Assembly (NCBI GenBank): GCA_021299835.1
Contig: JAJTER010000087.1
Span: 1-36,589 of the forward strand
Direction of reading: 5' to 3'
Length of the DNA stretch: 36,589 bases
DNA from: Saprospiraceae bacterium
Lineage (GTDB): Bacteria; Bacteroidota; Bacteroidia; Chitinophagales; Saprospiraceae
Shown here: positions 26,327-34,968 of the stretch, piece by piece
Layout: each line of letters opens with the position of its first letter
How positions within the stretch are numbered: position 1 is the stretch's first letter
Made by a program: the position numbers and the translations under genes
Notes under the pieces: model-generated
What the model was told of the DNA's origin: nothing
What the model saw: the letters and a program-made list of their open reading frames with translations, nothing else
The model's database searches: none

Positions 26327-28534
26327 TCAACCCAATATTTGCTGAAATAAAGGCAAAAATTCCTTTATTTGGGGGTCATCCAGGCTAAAGGGTATATCTG
26401 ATTTAGGTAGCTCTTGTTTTGATTTGGACACTCTTTCCCAGATGTCTTGTTTTGCACTAACAGTAAATAGCGAAAAGGTGCGTCTGAGCAAGGGTAGGAC
26501 TTCGGGAAAATGGTCTTCTTTGATATCGGTAATCCACTGGTTGATTAAATCAAACATTTCCTGTTGATATTGTAACAAATACACTCCTCTTTTGAAAAAG
26601 CCTTCCAACCAGGCGCCAACTTGCAAAGGTTCATTCCCTTTTGAAAAAATCAAGGTCATTTTTGTCAGAATAAAATCTATGTCTAATCTATCTCTTTCCA
26701 GTAAAAGTCTCATAACCAATCCATTAATCCTCATATTTACACCGTCTAACTGAGCTGTAGTCAAAAGGGCATTTTCCCAAAGAGAAACAAATTCATTACC
26801 CTCCAATAGATAAATGGCGGCATGAGCATCGGATATTTGCTGCTCCATTATTTCCGCTGGCTCGTCGGCCAATTGATACGTTGCCTGGGGAAGCCCCGAA
26901 CAAATAGCAGGAATGATGGTATTTAACCATTGGTGCAATTTTTCTGGATAAACCGTTCGGTGGCTCGGATACCGCATAATTCTCACTAAAATAGGCAGCG
27001 ATTGCAAAAATTGGGAAATATCAGGAATGTCCACCGCCAGGGATCGCATTTTCAAAGAAAGAGTATCTACCAAGTTTTCAATGCCTGCAAGCATACATTT
27101 TTCCAAATAATGCACCAGCGTCAAGGTATCTGAAGCATTGAGAATAGCCGCCTCCATCTTCTTCTCAGCGGCTCTGGCAATCGTATTTCCCCACATACCT
27201 TTATCAATCAATTCTATGGTATAAATGGGCCTCCATTTTAATCGCCAATTTTCATGAAAACCTCCTTTCACCTGATCAGAAACAGCCTCTAAAGTACCCC
27301 AGGGAATGTCTAAAATATTGAGTTGATGTAGTAACAGACTGGCCATCCGATTGGCATTTACCCTTACATCTAGTTGCTTTCGAATGCTCTGTGTACTCTC
27401 AAATTCATTCTTTAATCTTGCGGTTTTTATTTGTTTATTTAAATCCGATTGTAATGGGGTCTGAGGAATATTAGAAGGAACCTGGCCTACTTTATCTCCA
27501 ATAATCCATTTAGACTGAATTTTTGCTATTAAAATATCTTTAGGTAATTGAAGGACAGATTCCAGTGCCAATTGGAGTTCATCCAGTCCTGCGTCGGGTT
27601 TATCTCTTAAATAGGAAAGATTGGAAGACAAGGCTAAAATAGCTTGCAAATGGGCTGGAGAAACATCAAATCCCTCTTTTCTGAACAATTTTGCAATGTG
27701 AATGAGCCAAATAGAAGGGGCATCTATTTGATGATTATATAACATTTCGTACCATGCGGGGGCCAACACTCCGGCTCCATACCCTGATTGTCTGGCTAAT
27801 CGGTCGTAACTCCATGGAATCCAGGTTCCTGCAATTTTAACTTTTGATAGACCGGTGAGCAGTGATTTGTCCTGTTTAGCCGTTATTTTGTTCCATTCCA
27901 ATAACGCTGGAATATGCCATGCACCGCAAACAACTGCTATTTTATTATAATTTTTCGCCATTTCGCTTCTAATCAGCTGACGCATCCAGGCTTCCCTCAA
28001 GAGCGTTTCCCTCGATTCCGTTCTATTTAACTGACCCCTCACTTCGATCATTACCTCCTGAAGGCCTTTAAAAACGTCCTCGTCTTCTCTTATTTGCTCG
28101 AAGGTGTGTTCCCACCAACGTTCGCTATCGGTATAACCCGATAATTGAGCCACCTGAGAAAGCGGATCCTTAACATAATTATCACGGATAATTTCAGTTT
28201 CCTGGGAAAGCGGCAACATCAAAGCAGCAGGCAAATCGAAGGGTATTAGGGGAATACCTCTTCTATTTGCAAAGGAGATGGCAATCCATTCTGGCGAAAA
28301 ATGAGCAAATGGAAGAATGAGACTATTTTTCAGTTGAAGGGGCTCATAAAGCAGGAGCGCAATAGGAGGAATTAGCCCCGGATCATTAACCGACGCAAAT
28401 AAATCGCTTGTTTCAGCAGGAGCTTCAATTATAATAGCATCCGGCTGCCATTTTTCAAGAAACCGAAGCATTCTTCTGGCAGAGCCTGGCCCGTGGTGCC
28501 TAATGCCAAGGAACTGAATTTCAGGCACTGACAT
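26327..28534 (-). CDS. DUF5682 family protein
   Basis: A 735-residue protein with the DUF5682 N-terminal signature IQFLGIRHHGPGSARRMLRF, then KWQPDAIIIEAP. This is the start of a TraB/ChaN/EreA-like fold in which conserved His and acidic residues are thought to bind metal. VVCGAWHIPALLEW follows near residue 210. The rest is mostly helical. Comparative-genomic work places DUF5682 with MoxR ATPases and, usually, vWA, SWIM and DUF5691 genes in predicted NTP-dependent conflict systems. Here it directly follows the MoxR gene, with the ATG abutting the MoxR stop, and the other partners are absent on both sides. Function is inferred from that association. Confidence 0.82.
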   Translation of the reverse strand: MSVPEIQFLGIRHHGPGSARRMLRFLEKWQPDAIIIEAPAETSDLFASVNDPGLIPPIALLLYEPLQLKNSLILPFAHFSPEWIAISFANRRGIPLIPFDLPAALMLPLSQETEIIRDNYVKDPLSQVAQLSGYTDSERWWEHTFEQIREDEDVFKGLQEVMIEVRGQLNRTESRETLLREAWMRQLIRSEMAKNYNKIAVVCGAWHIPALLEWNKITAKQDKSLLTGLSKVKIAGTWIPWSYDRLARQSGYGAGVLAPAWYEMLYNHQIDAPSIWLIHIAKLFRKEGFDVSPAHLQAILALSSNLSYLRDKPDAGLDELQLALESVLQLPKDILIAKIQSKWIIGDKVGQVPSNIPQTPLQSDLNKQIKTARLKNEFESTQSIRKQLDVRVNANRMASLLLHQLNILDIPWGTLEAVSDQVKGGFHENWRLKWRPIYTIELIDKGMWGNTIARAAEKKMEAAILNASDTLTLVHYLEKCMLAGIENLVDTLSLKMRSLAVDIPDISQFLQSLPILVRIMRYPSHRTVYPEKLHQWLNTIIPAICSGLPQATYQLADEPAEIMEQQISDAHAAIYLLEGNEFVSLWENALLTTAQLDGVNMRINGLVMRLLLERDRLDIDFILTKMTLIFSKGNEPLQVGAWLEGFFKRGVYLLQYQQEMFDLINQWITDIKEDHFPEVLPLLRRTFSLFTVSAKQDIWERVSKSKQELPKSDIPFSLDDPQIKEFLPLFQQILG

Positions 28535-29614
28535 TTACAATAATTCTCTGCAGGCCCGGTAGAGATCTTTCCATCCGTCTCTATCTTTGACCACTAATTG
28601 CAAATAATCTTTCCAAATGGGCAAATCATTATGGGTATCTTTAACAATGGCGCCGGAAAGAGCGGCAGCAATATCTGTTGCTTTCAACTGTCCGTTTCCA
28701 AAATGGTAGGCAAGCATTTGACCGCTATAAACAACTTCAATAGCCTCGGCGGTACTTAAAGTTGAGGAAGGGGATTTCAATTTTTGCTGACCATCAATGG
28801 TTTGGCCATTTCTTAATTCTCTGAAAATAGTGACAATTCTCTTTATTTCTTCCGTTGGGGTCGGGAAAGATTCCATTCCCAACTTTTTAACCGATTGCTC
28901 TACTCTATTTTTTATGATCAATATTTCTTCCTCTATCGTCTCGGGCAAAGGCATATAAACCATATTAAATCGTCGTCTTAATGCACCTGATAATTCATTT
29001 ATCCCTCTGTCGCGATCATTCGCCGTAGCAATTAAATTAAAACCATTCTTAGCCTGAAGGGTATCATTCAATTCCGGAATGGGCATTATTTTTTCTGAAA
29101 GAACGGTAATAAGTGCATCCTGAACTTCAGCGGGCAAGCGTGTTAATTCCTCTATTCGCACCAAAAGACCTTGCTCCATGGCATGGAAAACGGGACTTGG
29201 CACTAAAGATTCGCGGTCAGGACCATGGGACAAAAGCCTGGCATAATTCCAGGTATATTTTAATGCCTCCTCGCCTATACCCGCCGACCCCTGCACTAAA
29301 TAACCTGAATGACCACTAATAGCTGCTGCCAAGTGCTCAGCAACCCAGGTTTTTGCCGTTCCTGGTACTCCAACGAGTAAGAGCGCGCGATCTGTTGCTA
29401 AGGTAGCTACTGCCACCTCAATCAAGCGTCTCGAACCTATGTATTTTGGTGAAATAATAGTTCCATCAGACAATGTTGCCCCCATAAGATATTGGACAAC
29501 AGCATGTGGCGATAATAACCAGGAAGGCGGCCTCGGCTTTGAATCCTCCTGTTTTAGTGCCTGTAACTCGTCATTAAAAATACTTTCCGCCCGAGGTCGA
29601 AGGATTTCACCCAT
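28535..29614 (-). CDS. MoxR-type AAA ATPase
   Basis: A 359-residue MoxR-family ATPase. Walker A is in LLVGVPGTAKTWVAEHL (about 79-95). The Walker B region reads GLLVRIEELTRLPAEVQDAL, with E-E instead of the usual D-E, a variant I recall from the DUF5682-linked subgroup. The sensor-1 region is NLIATANDRDRGINELSGAL, and an arginine finger follows in LRRRFNMVYMPLPET. MoxR proteins work with vWA-domain partners as chaperones that remodel or activate other proteins. The next gene is DUF5682, contiguous. Upstream, the DUF3299-like gene ends only 12 bases away, so it may share the metal-transport transcript. Confidence 0.88.
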   Translation of the reverse strand: MGEILRPRAESIFNDELQALKQEDSKPRPPSWLLSPHAVVQYLMGATLSDGTIISPKYIGSRRLIEVAVATLATDRALLLVGVPGTAKTWVAEHLAAAISGHSGYLVQGSAGIGEEALKYTWNYARLLSHGPDRESLVPSPVFHAMEQGLLVRIEELTRLPAEVQDALITVLSEKIMPIPELNDTLQAKNGFNLIATANDRDRGINELSGALRRRFNMVYMPLPETIEEEILIIKNRVEQSVKKLGMESFPTPTEEIKRIVTIFRELRNGQTIDGQQKLKSPSSTLSTAEAIEVVYSGQMLAYHFGNGQLKATDIAAALSGAIVKDTHNDLPIWKDYLQLVVKDRDGWKDLYRACRELL

Positions 29615-29626
29615 CTGAAATGGATT

Positions 29627-30094
29627 TTAGTTAGGTTTACTTACTAAAACGGCATCGGATAGACTATATATCAAACGATTAATATCATTATCGTTTAAAC
29701 TTAATTTTCCTTTAATGGTAATGGATTCAGCCGTATATTTAATAGGTTCCTGAGAAAACACCTCCATAACCGTTTCAGGTCCGGCGCCGCCACAAAAGAA
29801 ACACATACTGTAAGGGAAAGCTGAGAACACAAATTCCTTATGATTTTTATACCCCTCCACTGGAATGATATATCCCTTTATTTCAACGGTTTTACCTTCA
29901 AGCACCTTAATTTCCTCACTGAAAATGGGCACATCGACCTTAAAACCCAGAGATTCGTCCATTACTTTTTTGTAAGTGATTTTACCTAACGTCTGCCACA
30001 GATTTTTTGCTCCCTGAGCAGAAAGAGAAGTAGATGAAAATACAAAAAATAATCCTGTAACCAGAATAGAACATTTTAACGCTTGCCTTATCAT
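29627..30094 (-). CDS. DUF3299-like exported protein
   Basis: From ATG at 30094 it encodes a 155-residue secreted protein. The open frame extends to 30133, but the internal ATG gives a proper signal peptide (MIRQALKCSILVTGLFFVFS, then STSLSAQ). The mature part has VEIKGYIIPVEGYKN and the conserved FPYSMCFFCGGAGPETVMEV motif with two cysteines, which marks DUF3299-like proteins. Such proteins often sit next to LolCDE/MacB-like ABC genes, in some bacteria within zinc-responsive clusters. It follows the broken permease gene. A periplasmic metal-handling role is possible but inferred. Confidence 0.78.
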   Translation of the reverse strand: MIRQALKCSILVTGLFFVFSSTSLSAQGAKNLWQTLGKITYKKVMDESLGFKVDVPIFSEEIKVLEGKTVEIKGYIIPVEGYKNHKEFVFSAFPYSMCFFCGGAGPETVMEVFSQEPIKYTAESITIKGKLSLNDNDINRLIYSLSDAVLVSKPN

Positions 30095-30104
30095 AATTTT
30101 TTGT

Positions 30105-31273
30105 TTATCCTTTATTGTCAGCCAAAGTGGCATGAATATCTGTTTTACTTGCTTGAAAAGCAGGAATAATGGCGGCTATGATACCAATAACCAAAGATCC
30201 GCCAAATATATATATTTCTTCCTTTAGAAAAATAGCCGCCGAAAAATCATACCGATAACTTTTCTCCAAAAAATCGGCCAATAAAACCATCGAGCCATGA
30301 CTCAGTGAAATACCACAAAAATAACCTAAGACAGCGATAATAATTCCTTCAAAAATAATAAGCTGAAAAAGGAAACCCGGTCTGGCACCTAAGGTTCTCA
30401 TAACCGCTAACTCATATTTTCTTTCTCTTAGGGAACTAAACAAAGAAATGAAAATACTTAATCCTGAAACGAAAATTATGAGTAAAGCCATCGCTTTTAA
30501 AGCCTCCTCGCCTACGCCAAGCAAGGTATATAATCGATTAATTTCAATGGCTGGCGTGGCCGCCTGAAAATTAGTATTTTCATTAATATTTCTTGCCATA
30601 TTTAAGGCTTGAATATTTCTTCTTTTAAATTTCACCAATAACGAAGTAATACTTTTATCTTCATAAGATGTTAAAGGTAAATCCTCGGAATGCTCCGCTT
30701 CCTCGTGTTCATGGTCATGCTCTGCTTCGTTATGTTCCGTAGATTCTTCTGCCTCGTGGTCGTGCTCATCATGGACTTCCCAGATACTTTGTGTTTTAGT
30801 TACAATTAGTTGATCAATGACAGACCCCGTTTTTTCCAGTATGCCCACACAACCTCCATATTTTCCTCAAAAAGCTTACCATCGGCAAATTTTGCCTCAT
30901 ATAGATCGATAAAACCAGTGTTTGTTCCAACTATTCTATATCCCCTGTGACTATCGCCCAAAGAAAGGGGAATAGCACTTTTAAAAATGGGATGTTTAGG
31001 ATTCAGGAATGCTTTAGATTCTGAAACAGGCATATTTCCCGTAGGGGCGTCCAAATGGTATAAACTACTTAATATTAGCTGCAAAGGACTGCCTTTAGCG
31101 CCAATAACTAAGTCAATCCCTGCAAAATTCTTTTCAAACTTGTCCTCCAATTGGACATTCACCAATAAAAGCAAAGAGATGAGACCAACGCCCAATGCGA
31201 AGAGCACCAGGTTTAGGACTAAATTTAGCGGTTTATTCAGAATGTTTTTCCAACTTAAATGCAAAATATTCAT
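30105..31273 (-). pseudogene. MacB/LolE-like ABC permease, His-rich, broken by deletion and frameshift
   Basis: Two frames form one FtsX-type permease. The N-terminal frame (31273 to 30806) has an N-terminal membrane helix (NLVLNLVLFALGVGLISLLL) and the periplasmic domain (IDLVIGAKGSPLQLILSSLY), and runs into WAYWKKRG and a stop. The C-terminal frame resumes at VGILEKTGSVIDQL, has a histidine-acid stretch (HDEHDHEAEESTEHNEAE), and ends with three membrane helices (ALLIIFVSGLSIFISLF, GIIIAVLGYFCGIS, LVIGIIAAIIPAF). In relatives, EENMEVV is followed by 30-40 residues (LGAEVAKK...) before VGIL. Those are missing and the join changes frame. The His-rich loop suggests zinc or another transition metal. 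Not functional as read. Confidence 0.8.
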
Positions 31274-31306
31274 AGACTACTCTTTCAATTCTCCTTACAA
31301 GAATCC

Positions 31307-31936
31307 CTATTTTAATAATAATTGTTTATGAAAAGCAGAAGTTAATCTGTTATCATGTGTAACCACAAGCAAAATCGCCTTTACCGCCTCTGCAGATTCC
31401 TTAAGTAAATTTTGTACTTCAGTACTATTTTTGTCATCCAGTGCCGAAGTAGGTTCGTCTGCCAGAATCAACCGGGGCTGATTAACAACAGCGCGGGCAA
31501 TGGCCACCCTTTGCTGTTCCCCCGCACTTAATCTATTGGGTTTTTGATTTGCCTTATGAGCGATTTGTAATCTTTCCAAAAGATCCATTATCTTCTTTTT
31601 GTCTAAAGATTTCCCACCCAATTGCTGTGTCAATAGCAGATTTTCCATAACGGAAAGAGACTGAACCGCATGAGCCTTTTGAAAAACAATACCTATGTTT
31701 TCCCCTCTGAATTTATCTAATCTGGCGGCTGAAATAGTAGCATAATTAAAATCACCTAAAGTCACATTACCTTCGGTTGGTGATAATAATCCGCCTAAAA
31801 GATGCAATAAAGTAGTTTTTCCCGAACCAGAAGGACCGAGAATTAACCATTGGTCACCTTGTTCTGCCGTAAAATCAGGAAACCGAATGGGGGTAGATCC
31901 TGAATATTGAAAGGATAGATTTATTGATTTAAGCAT
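31307..31936 (-). CDS. LolD/MacB-type ABC transporter ATPase
   Basis: A 209-residue stand-alone ATPase: Walker A GPSGSGKTT (about 34-42), Q-loop near NIGIVFQKAHAVQSL, signature LSAGEQQR, Walker B LILADEPTSALDD and H-loop in LLVVTHDNRL. All motifs are intact. It belongs to the subfamily that drives FtsX-type permeases for lipoprotein release, macrolide efflux or metal-linked systems. Its partner permease lies just downstream but is broken, so the ATPase may have no functional partner here. First gene of the minus-strand run that leads through DUF3299 to MoxR and DUF5682. Confidence 0.88.
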   Translation of the reverse strand: MLKSINLSFQYSGSTPIRFPDFTAEQGDQWLILGPSGSGKTTLLHLLGGLLSPTEGNVTLGDFNYATISAARLDKFRGENIGIVFQKAHAVQSLSVMENLLLTQQLGGKSLDKKKIMDLLERLQIAHKANQKPNRLSAGEQQRVAIARAVVNQPRLILADEPTSALDDKNSTEVQNLLKESAEAVKAILLVVTHDNRLTSAFHKQLLLK

Positions 31937-31941
31937 AAGGG

Positions 31942-31949
31942 CAAAGATA
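31942..31949 (-). promoter_or_regulatory. Candidate -7 box of the ABC operon
   Basis: The minus strand reads TATCTTTG six bases before the ATG at 31936, with TTTG boxes 12 and 22 bases further upstream. The spacing to the start codon is short, implying a leaderless or near-leaderless transcript. Confidence 0.45.
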
Positions 31950-32005
31950 CATTTTGAATATCAAAGTTACACAAACCTCAATGAAGGATTATATTTCTTT
32001 TTTCT

Positions 32006-32013
32006 TATTTTTG
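32006..32013 (+). promoter_or_regulatory. Candidate -7 box of the lipoprotein gene
   Basis: TATTTTTG matches TAnnTTTG and lies 31 bases before the preferred ATG at 32044. This supports that start over the earlier ATG at 31954, which would lie upstream of the promoter. No clear -33 box. Confidence 0.45.
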
Positions 32014-32043
32014 CCATTTAATGGTAAAATAAATTATGAACGA

Positions 32044-32481
32044 ATGTTAACAAGGCAAAAAATCAAGGGGCATTTTGTTATGCTCTCTTTTTTCAGTATT
32101 TTTTTAGTCACTTCCTGTCAAAATGATGCTTCAACAAAAAATGAATCGTCTACAGAAAATAAAGAAGTTACAGCGCAAAAGACAACATTAAAAAATGTCC
32201 ATTTTGATTGTAGCATGGTCATGGGAAATGATAAAACGCTATTTTTAAGGTATAACAATGTGGCAACAGGCATGGGTGCAGTTTTGTCATGCAAGACCCT
32301 AGAGGCGAAAGATTTTAAAAATCGGAATATCCCCGTTGCCGCTTTAGCCGCTTGCTCTGTTGAATCGGCTCAAGGTAATACGGTTTATTACACCATTAAA
32401 AAGGGTGATGTTTTATATATTTTCAAAGAAAATGCAAATAGCAAAATGTATACTGAGCATCTGATTATTCCTCTTATCTGA
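32044..32481 (+). CDS. Small lipoprotein, unknown function
   Basis: From ATG at 32044 it encodes 145 residues: a basic start (MLTRQKIKGHF), a hydrophobic stretch and a lipobox FLVTSC, so the mature protein is anchored to a membrane through that cysteine. The linker is rich in N, S, T and E. The core (VHFDCSMVMGNDKTLFLRYN, then SCKTLEAKDFKNRNIPVAAL, AACSV) contains three cysteines that could form a disulfide. The frame is open from 31954, but that extension lies upstream of the candidate promoter. I do not recognise a family. It diverges from the ABC operon and ends in a strong terminator. Confidence 0.75.
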   Translation: MLTRQKIKGHFVMLSFFSIFLVTSCQNDASTKNESSTENKEVTAQKTTLKNVHFDCSMVMGNDKTLFLRYNNVATGMGAVLSCKTLEAKDFKNRNIPVAALAACSVESAQGNTVYYTIKKGDVLYIFKENANSKMYTEHLIIPLI

Positions 32482-32507
32482 TAAGATGTTCATTTCAAAA
32501 ATAATTA

Positions 32508-32543
32508 AGAGGGGCTGCCTAAAAAGGTAGCCTCTCTTTTTTT
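32508..32543 (+). terminator. Rho-independent terminator after the lipoprotein gene
   Basis: A 13-bp stem, AGAGGGGCTGCCT (32508-32520) with AGGTAGCCTCTCT (32525-32537), has an AAAA loop and two G-U pairs, followed by seven T. It lies 27 bases after the lipoprotein stop codon. Confidence 0.85.
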
Positions 32544-32684
32544 CTATTTTATATACTGGGTCATAGTGCCGCCAGGGGCTAAAGAAAAAATTAGAAAATT
32601 TTCTAAGATTATGCCCGATGGATATTTACCCCTAACACTTGGTTCTGAATCAGGATTTTGAGGTTTACGGGATTTCACGGTTTC
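32544..32684. other. Spacer with a partial repeat arm, no gene
   Basis: Part of the 668-base gap between the lipoprotein and gamma-glutamyltransferase genes. It ends with a decayed arm of the composite repeat (GGTTCTGAATCAGGATTTTG, 32641-32660). Confidence 0.5.
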
Positions 32685-33102
32685 GTAGAGACGCGATGCT
32701 TCGCGTCTTCTCCCCGATAGGTTTCGATTTAATATTTACCCCTAACGTCCGGTTTTGAATCAGGATTTACAGGATTTTGAGGATTACAGAGAACGTCTTT
32801 GTTTTGGGTATAGTGGTTATTTGTAGAGGATTACTTTTTAACCTTCTTTTCGCCGATGCGTAACGCATCGGCGAAAAGCCAGGAAATGAAAGCACCGTTT
32901 AATAATAATCCTCCCATGCCAACCATCGACGTTATGGTTAATCCTATACATCCTGAAAATCCTGATTCAAAACCTGAGGCTGCTGCGCGAACAATTTCCA
33001 CCGACGACAGGGTGTCTAGTCTTCGTATCAAACATAATGTTTATTCGTATATGCATACTATCGTGTAAACTCGCAGGGGCATAGCCCCGCCATCTTCGTA
33101 AC
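32685..33102 (-). mobile_element. Composite palindromic repeat, copy D, inverted
   Basis: All modules occur in reverse order and orientation relative to B, C and E: the tail hairpin first (32686-32712), then an arm starting GGTTTTGAATCAGGATTTAC at 32751, and the central hairpin at 32846-32878 with 16-bp perfect arms (CTTTTCGCCGATGCGT and complement) around a single A. The other arm ends ATCCTGATTCAAAACC at about 32974. The CCACCGACGAC segment follows, and finally the outer GGGGC-ATA-GCCCC hairpin (33076-33088). It lies between convergent genes. It carries no gene of its own. Confidence 0.8.
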
Positions 33103-33149
33103 ACTCCACCGTCGTAGGGTCATAATGTTTTAGACAGCCCCTCGACATG

Positions 33150-34874
33150 TTAATACCCTGACACGCCGCCATCGAAACTGCGAGAATCGGCAGCGCCATA
33201 CCTTATTTTTGTAGTCGGATCTATATAAATGCCCATGGCTTGTCCTTGTCTGCCTCTTGAAACCGATGGGTGCCCCATAGCCTCATATAGTTTTTTCGTG
33301 TCTGGTGAAAATCCCCAACCTTCCATTGACGTTTGGTCGGGTAACCATTGATGATGAATACGGGGTGTTTCAATAGCCTCACCCATGTTCATGCTATGAT
33401 CGATTACATTTAAAATAACCTGTAAAACAGTGTTAATAATAGTCCGACCTCCCGGAGAACCAATCACCAAAACAGGTTTACCATCTAATGCAACAATAGT
33501 AGGTGTCATGCTCGAAAGCATTCTTTTATGAGGTGCCACCAAATTAGGCGGGGTACCAACCTGACCTTTTCTGTTAGTTACGCCAGGAACCGGATTAAAA
33601 TCGCCCATTTCATTATTCAAAAGAAAACCAGTACCATCGGCCATCAATCTGGAACCATAGCTATATTCCAGGGTGTAGGTAACAGAAACCGCATTTCCCC
33701 AGGCATCTACTACTGAAAAATGGGTCGTTTCATCACTTTCCTTAGGCAAATAAAGTGACCCAAAAGCAGCGCTATCACTTTTTGATGCTTTATCCATTTG
33801 AATAGAAGCAGCCAATAATTCAGCATAATCCTTGCTTATTAATTTTTCAATCGGCATATCCTTATTAAAGTTAGGATCACCGATATACTGAGCTCTGTCT
33901 GCAAAAGCTCTGCGCATTACTTCCGTAAGAACATGCAGATATTCGGCACTATTGGGACCCATTTTCCGCAGGTCATATTTTTCCAGCATATTCAGCATTT
34001 CCATAATAGCTACGCCACCTGAGCTAGGCGGAGGCATACCGATAATATCGAAACCTCTGTAATTTCCAATAATTGGTTTAAGTTCCTCCGCTTCATAATT
34101 AGCCAGATCTTTGGCTGTTATGATACCCCCATGTTTTTTCATATAAGCCTCCAGCAAAGCAGCGGTTTCTCCTTTGTAAAAACCGTCCCTTCCTTGTAAT
34201 TGAATTCGTTTCAGTGATGCTGCCAAATCAGGTTGTTTCCAAAGTTCACCTGGCTTATATAATTCTGTACCATTTTTAAGAAAAGCCTTTTTTGCCGCAG
34301 CAAATACAGGCTGTTTTTGTTTTTGAAAATAGCTTAGAATATCTTGCATATCCCAGGTAGAAGGAAAACCATTTTCTGCCAGTTCAACAGAAGGTTTTAC
34401 CAAATCAGCCCAAGGTTTAGATCCCAGTTTTCCATGTGCCATCCATAAGCCAGCTACTGTACCGGGTACACCAACGGAAAGAGGGCCTTCATGATTTGAA
34501 TTATCTTTAATCTGACCATTTGCATCGAGATACATTCTTTCGGAAGCAGCCTGAGGCGCTTTTTCGCGAAAATTAAAGGTAGTGGAAGTACCGTCAGCGC
34601 CGTGATATACCATAAATCCTCCACCGCCAATGTTACCCGCAGAAGGAAGCGTTACAGCCAATGCAAAAGCCGTAGCAATAGCAGCATCAACAGCATTTCC
34701 TCCATTTTTAAGCACCTGCATTCCAGCTTGAGATGCTAGATAGTGACTACTCACCACCATTCCGTTTTTTGCCGGGGCGGGAATACGACCATGTTGACCA
34801 CTCAGCGTATTTAACGGAACAGCAAGGACTAAGCTAATTATCCAAAGGCTAAAATTAATTTTCGTCATCATCAT
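33150..34874 (-). CDS. ggt: Gamma-glutamyltransferase
   Basis: A 574-residue periplasmic Ntn hydrolase with an N-terminal signal sequence (FSLWIISLVLAVPLNTLSG). Conserved features include GGNAVDAAIATAFALAV, LPSAGNIGGGGFMV, VGVPGTVAGLW and PPPSSGGVAIMEML. The self-processing site is at TTHFSVVD, with the nucleophile T383 beginning the small subunit. MLSSMTPTIV holds the oxyanion serines, and GSPGGRTIINTVLQVI follows. It cleaves gamma-glutamyl bonds of glutathione and related peptides, yielding glutamate and cysteinyl-glycine. Length and motifs are normal. It stands alone, divergent from the GH1 gene. Confidence 0.95.
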   Translation of the reverse strand: MMMTKINFSLWIISLVLAVPLNTLSGQHGRIPAPAKNGMVVSSHYLASQAGMQVLKNGGNAVDAAIATAFALAVTLPSAGNIGGGGFMVYHGADGTSTTFNFREKAPQAASERMYLDANGQIKDNSNHEGPLSVGVPGTVAGLWMAHGKLGSKPWADLVKPSVELAENGFPSTWDMQDILSYFQKQKQPVFAAAKKAFLKNGTELYKPGELWKQPDLAASLKRIQLQGRDGFYKGETAALLEAYMKKHGGIITAKDLANYEAEELKPIIGNYRGFDIIGMPPPSSGGVAIMEMLNMLEKYDLRKMGPNSAEYLHVLTEVMRRAFADRAQYIGDPNFNKDMPIEKLISKDYAELLAASIQMDKASKSDSAAFGSLYLPKESDETTHFSVVDAWGNAVSVTYTLEYSYGSRLMADGTGFLLNNEMGDFNPVPGVTNRKGQVGTPPNLVAPHKRMLSSMTPTIVALDGKPVLVIGSPGGRTIINTVLQVILNVIDHSMNMGEAIETPRIHHQWLPDQTSMEGWGFSPDTKKLYEAMGHPSVSRGRQGQAMGIYIDPTTKIRYGAADSRSFDGGVSGY

Positions 34875-34968
34875 TTTAAAATTACTTCTCTAATGTATGC
34901 TAAAAATACCTAAATTAGGAAAAATCTAATGTACTTTTATTTATTTACCGGCGCAACCAATTTTTTGA

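Noticed and set aside
32591-32606. Perfect 16-bp palindrome TTAGAAAATTTTCTAA
   Set aside because: It is pure AT-rich sequence apart from two pairs, of a size expected to occur by chance here, and is not beside a promoter or gene start.
32831-33031. A 66-residue open frame on the minus strand
   Set aside because: It lies entirely inside copy D of the palindromic repeat and has no protein-like features. It is a by-product of the repeat.
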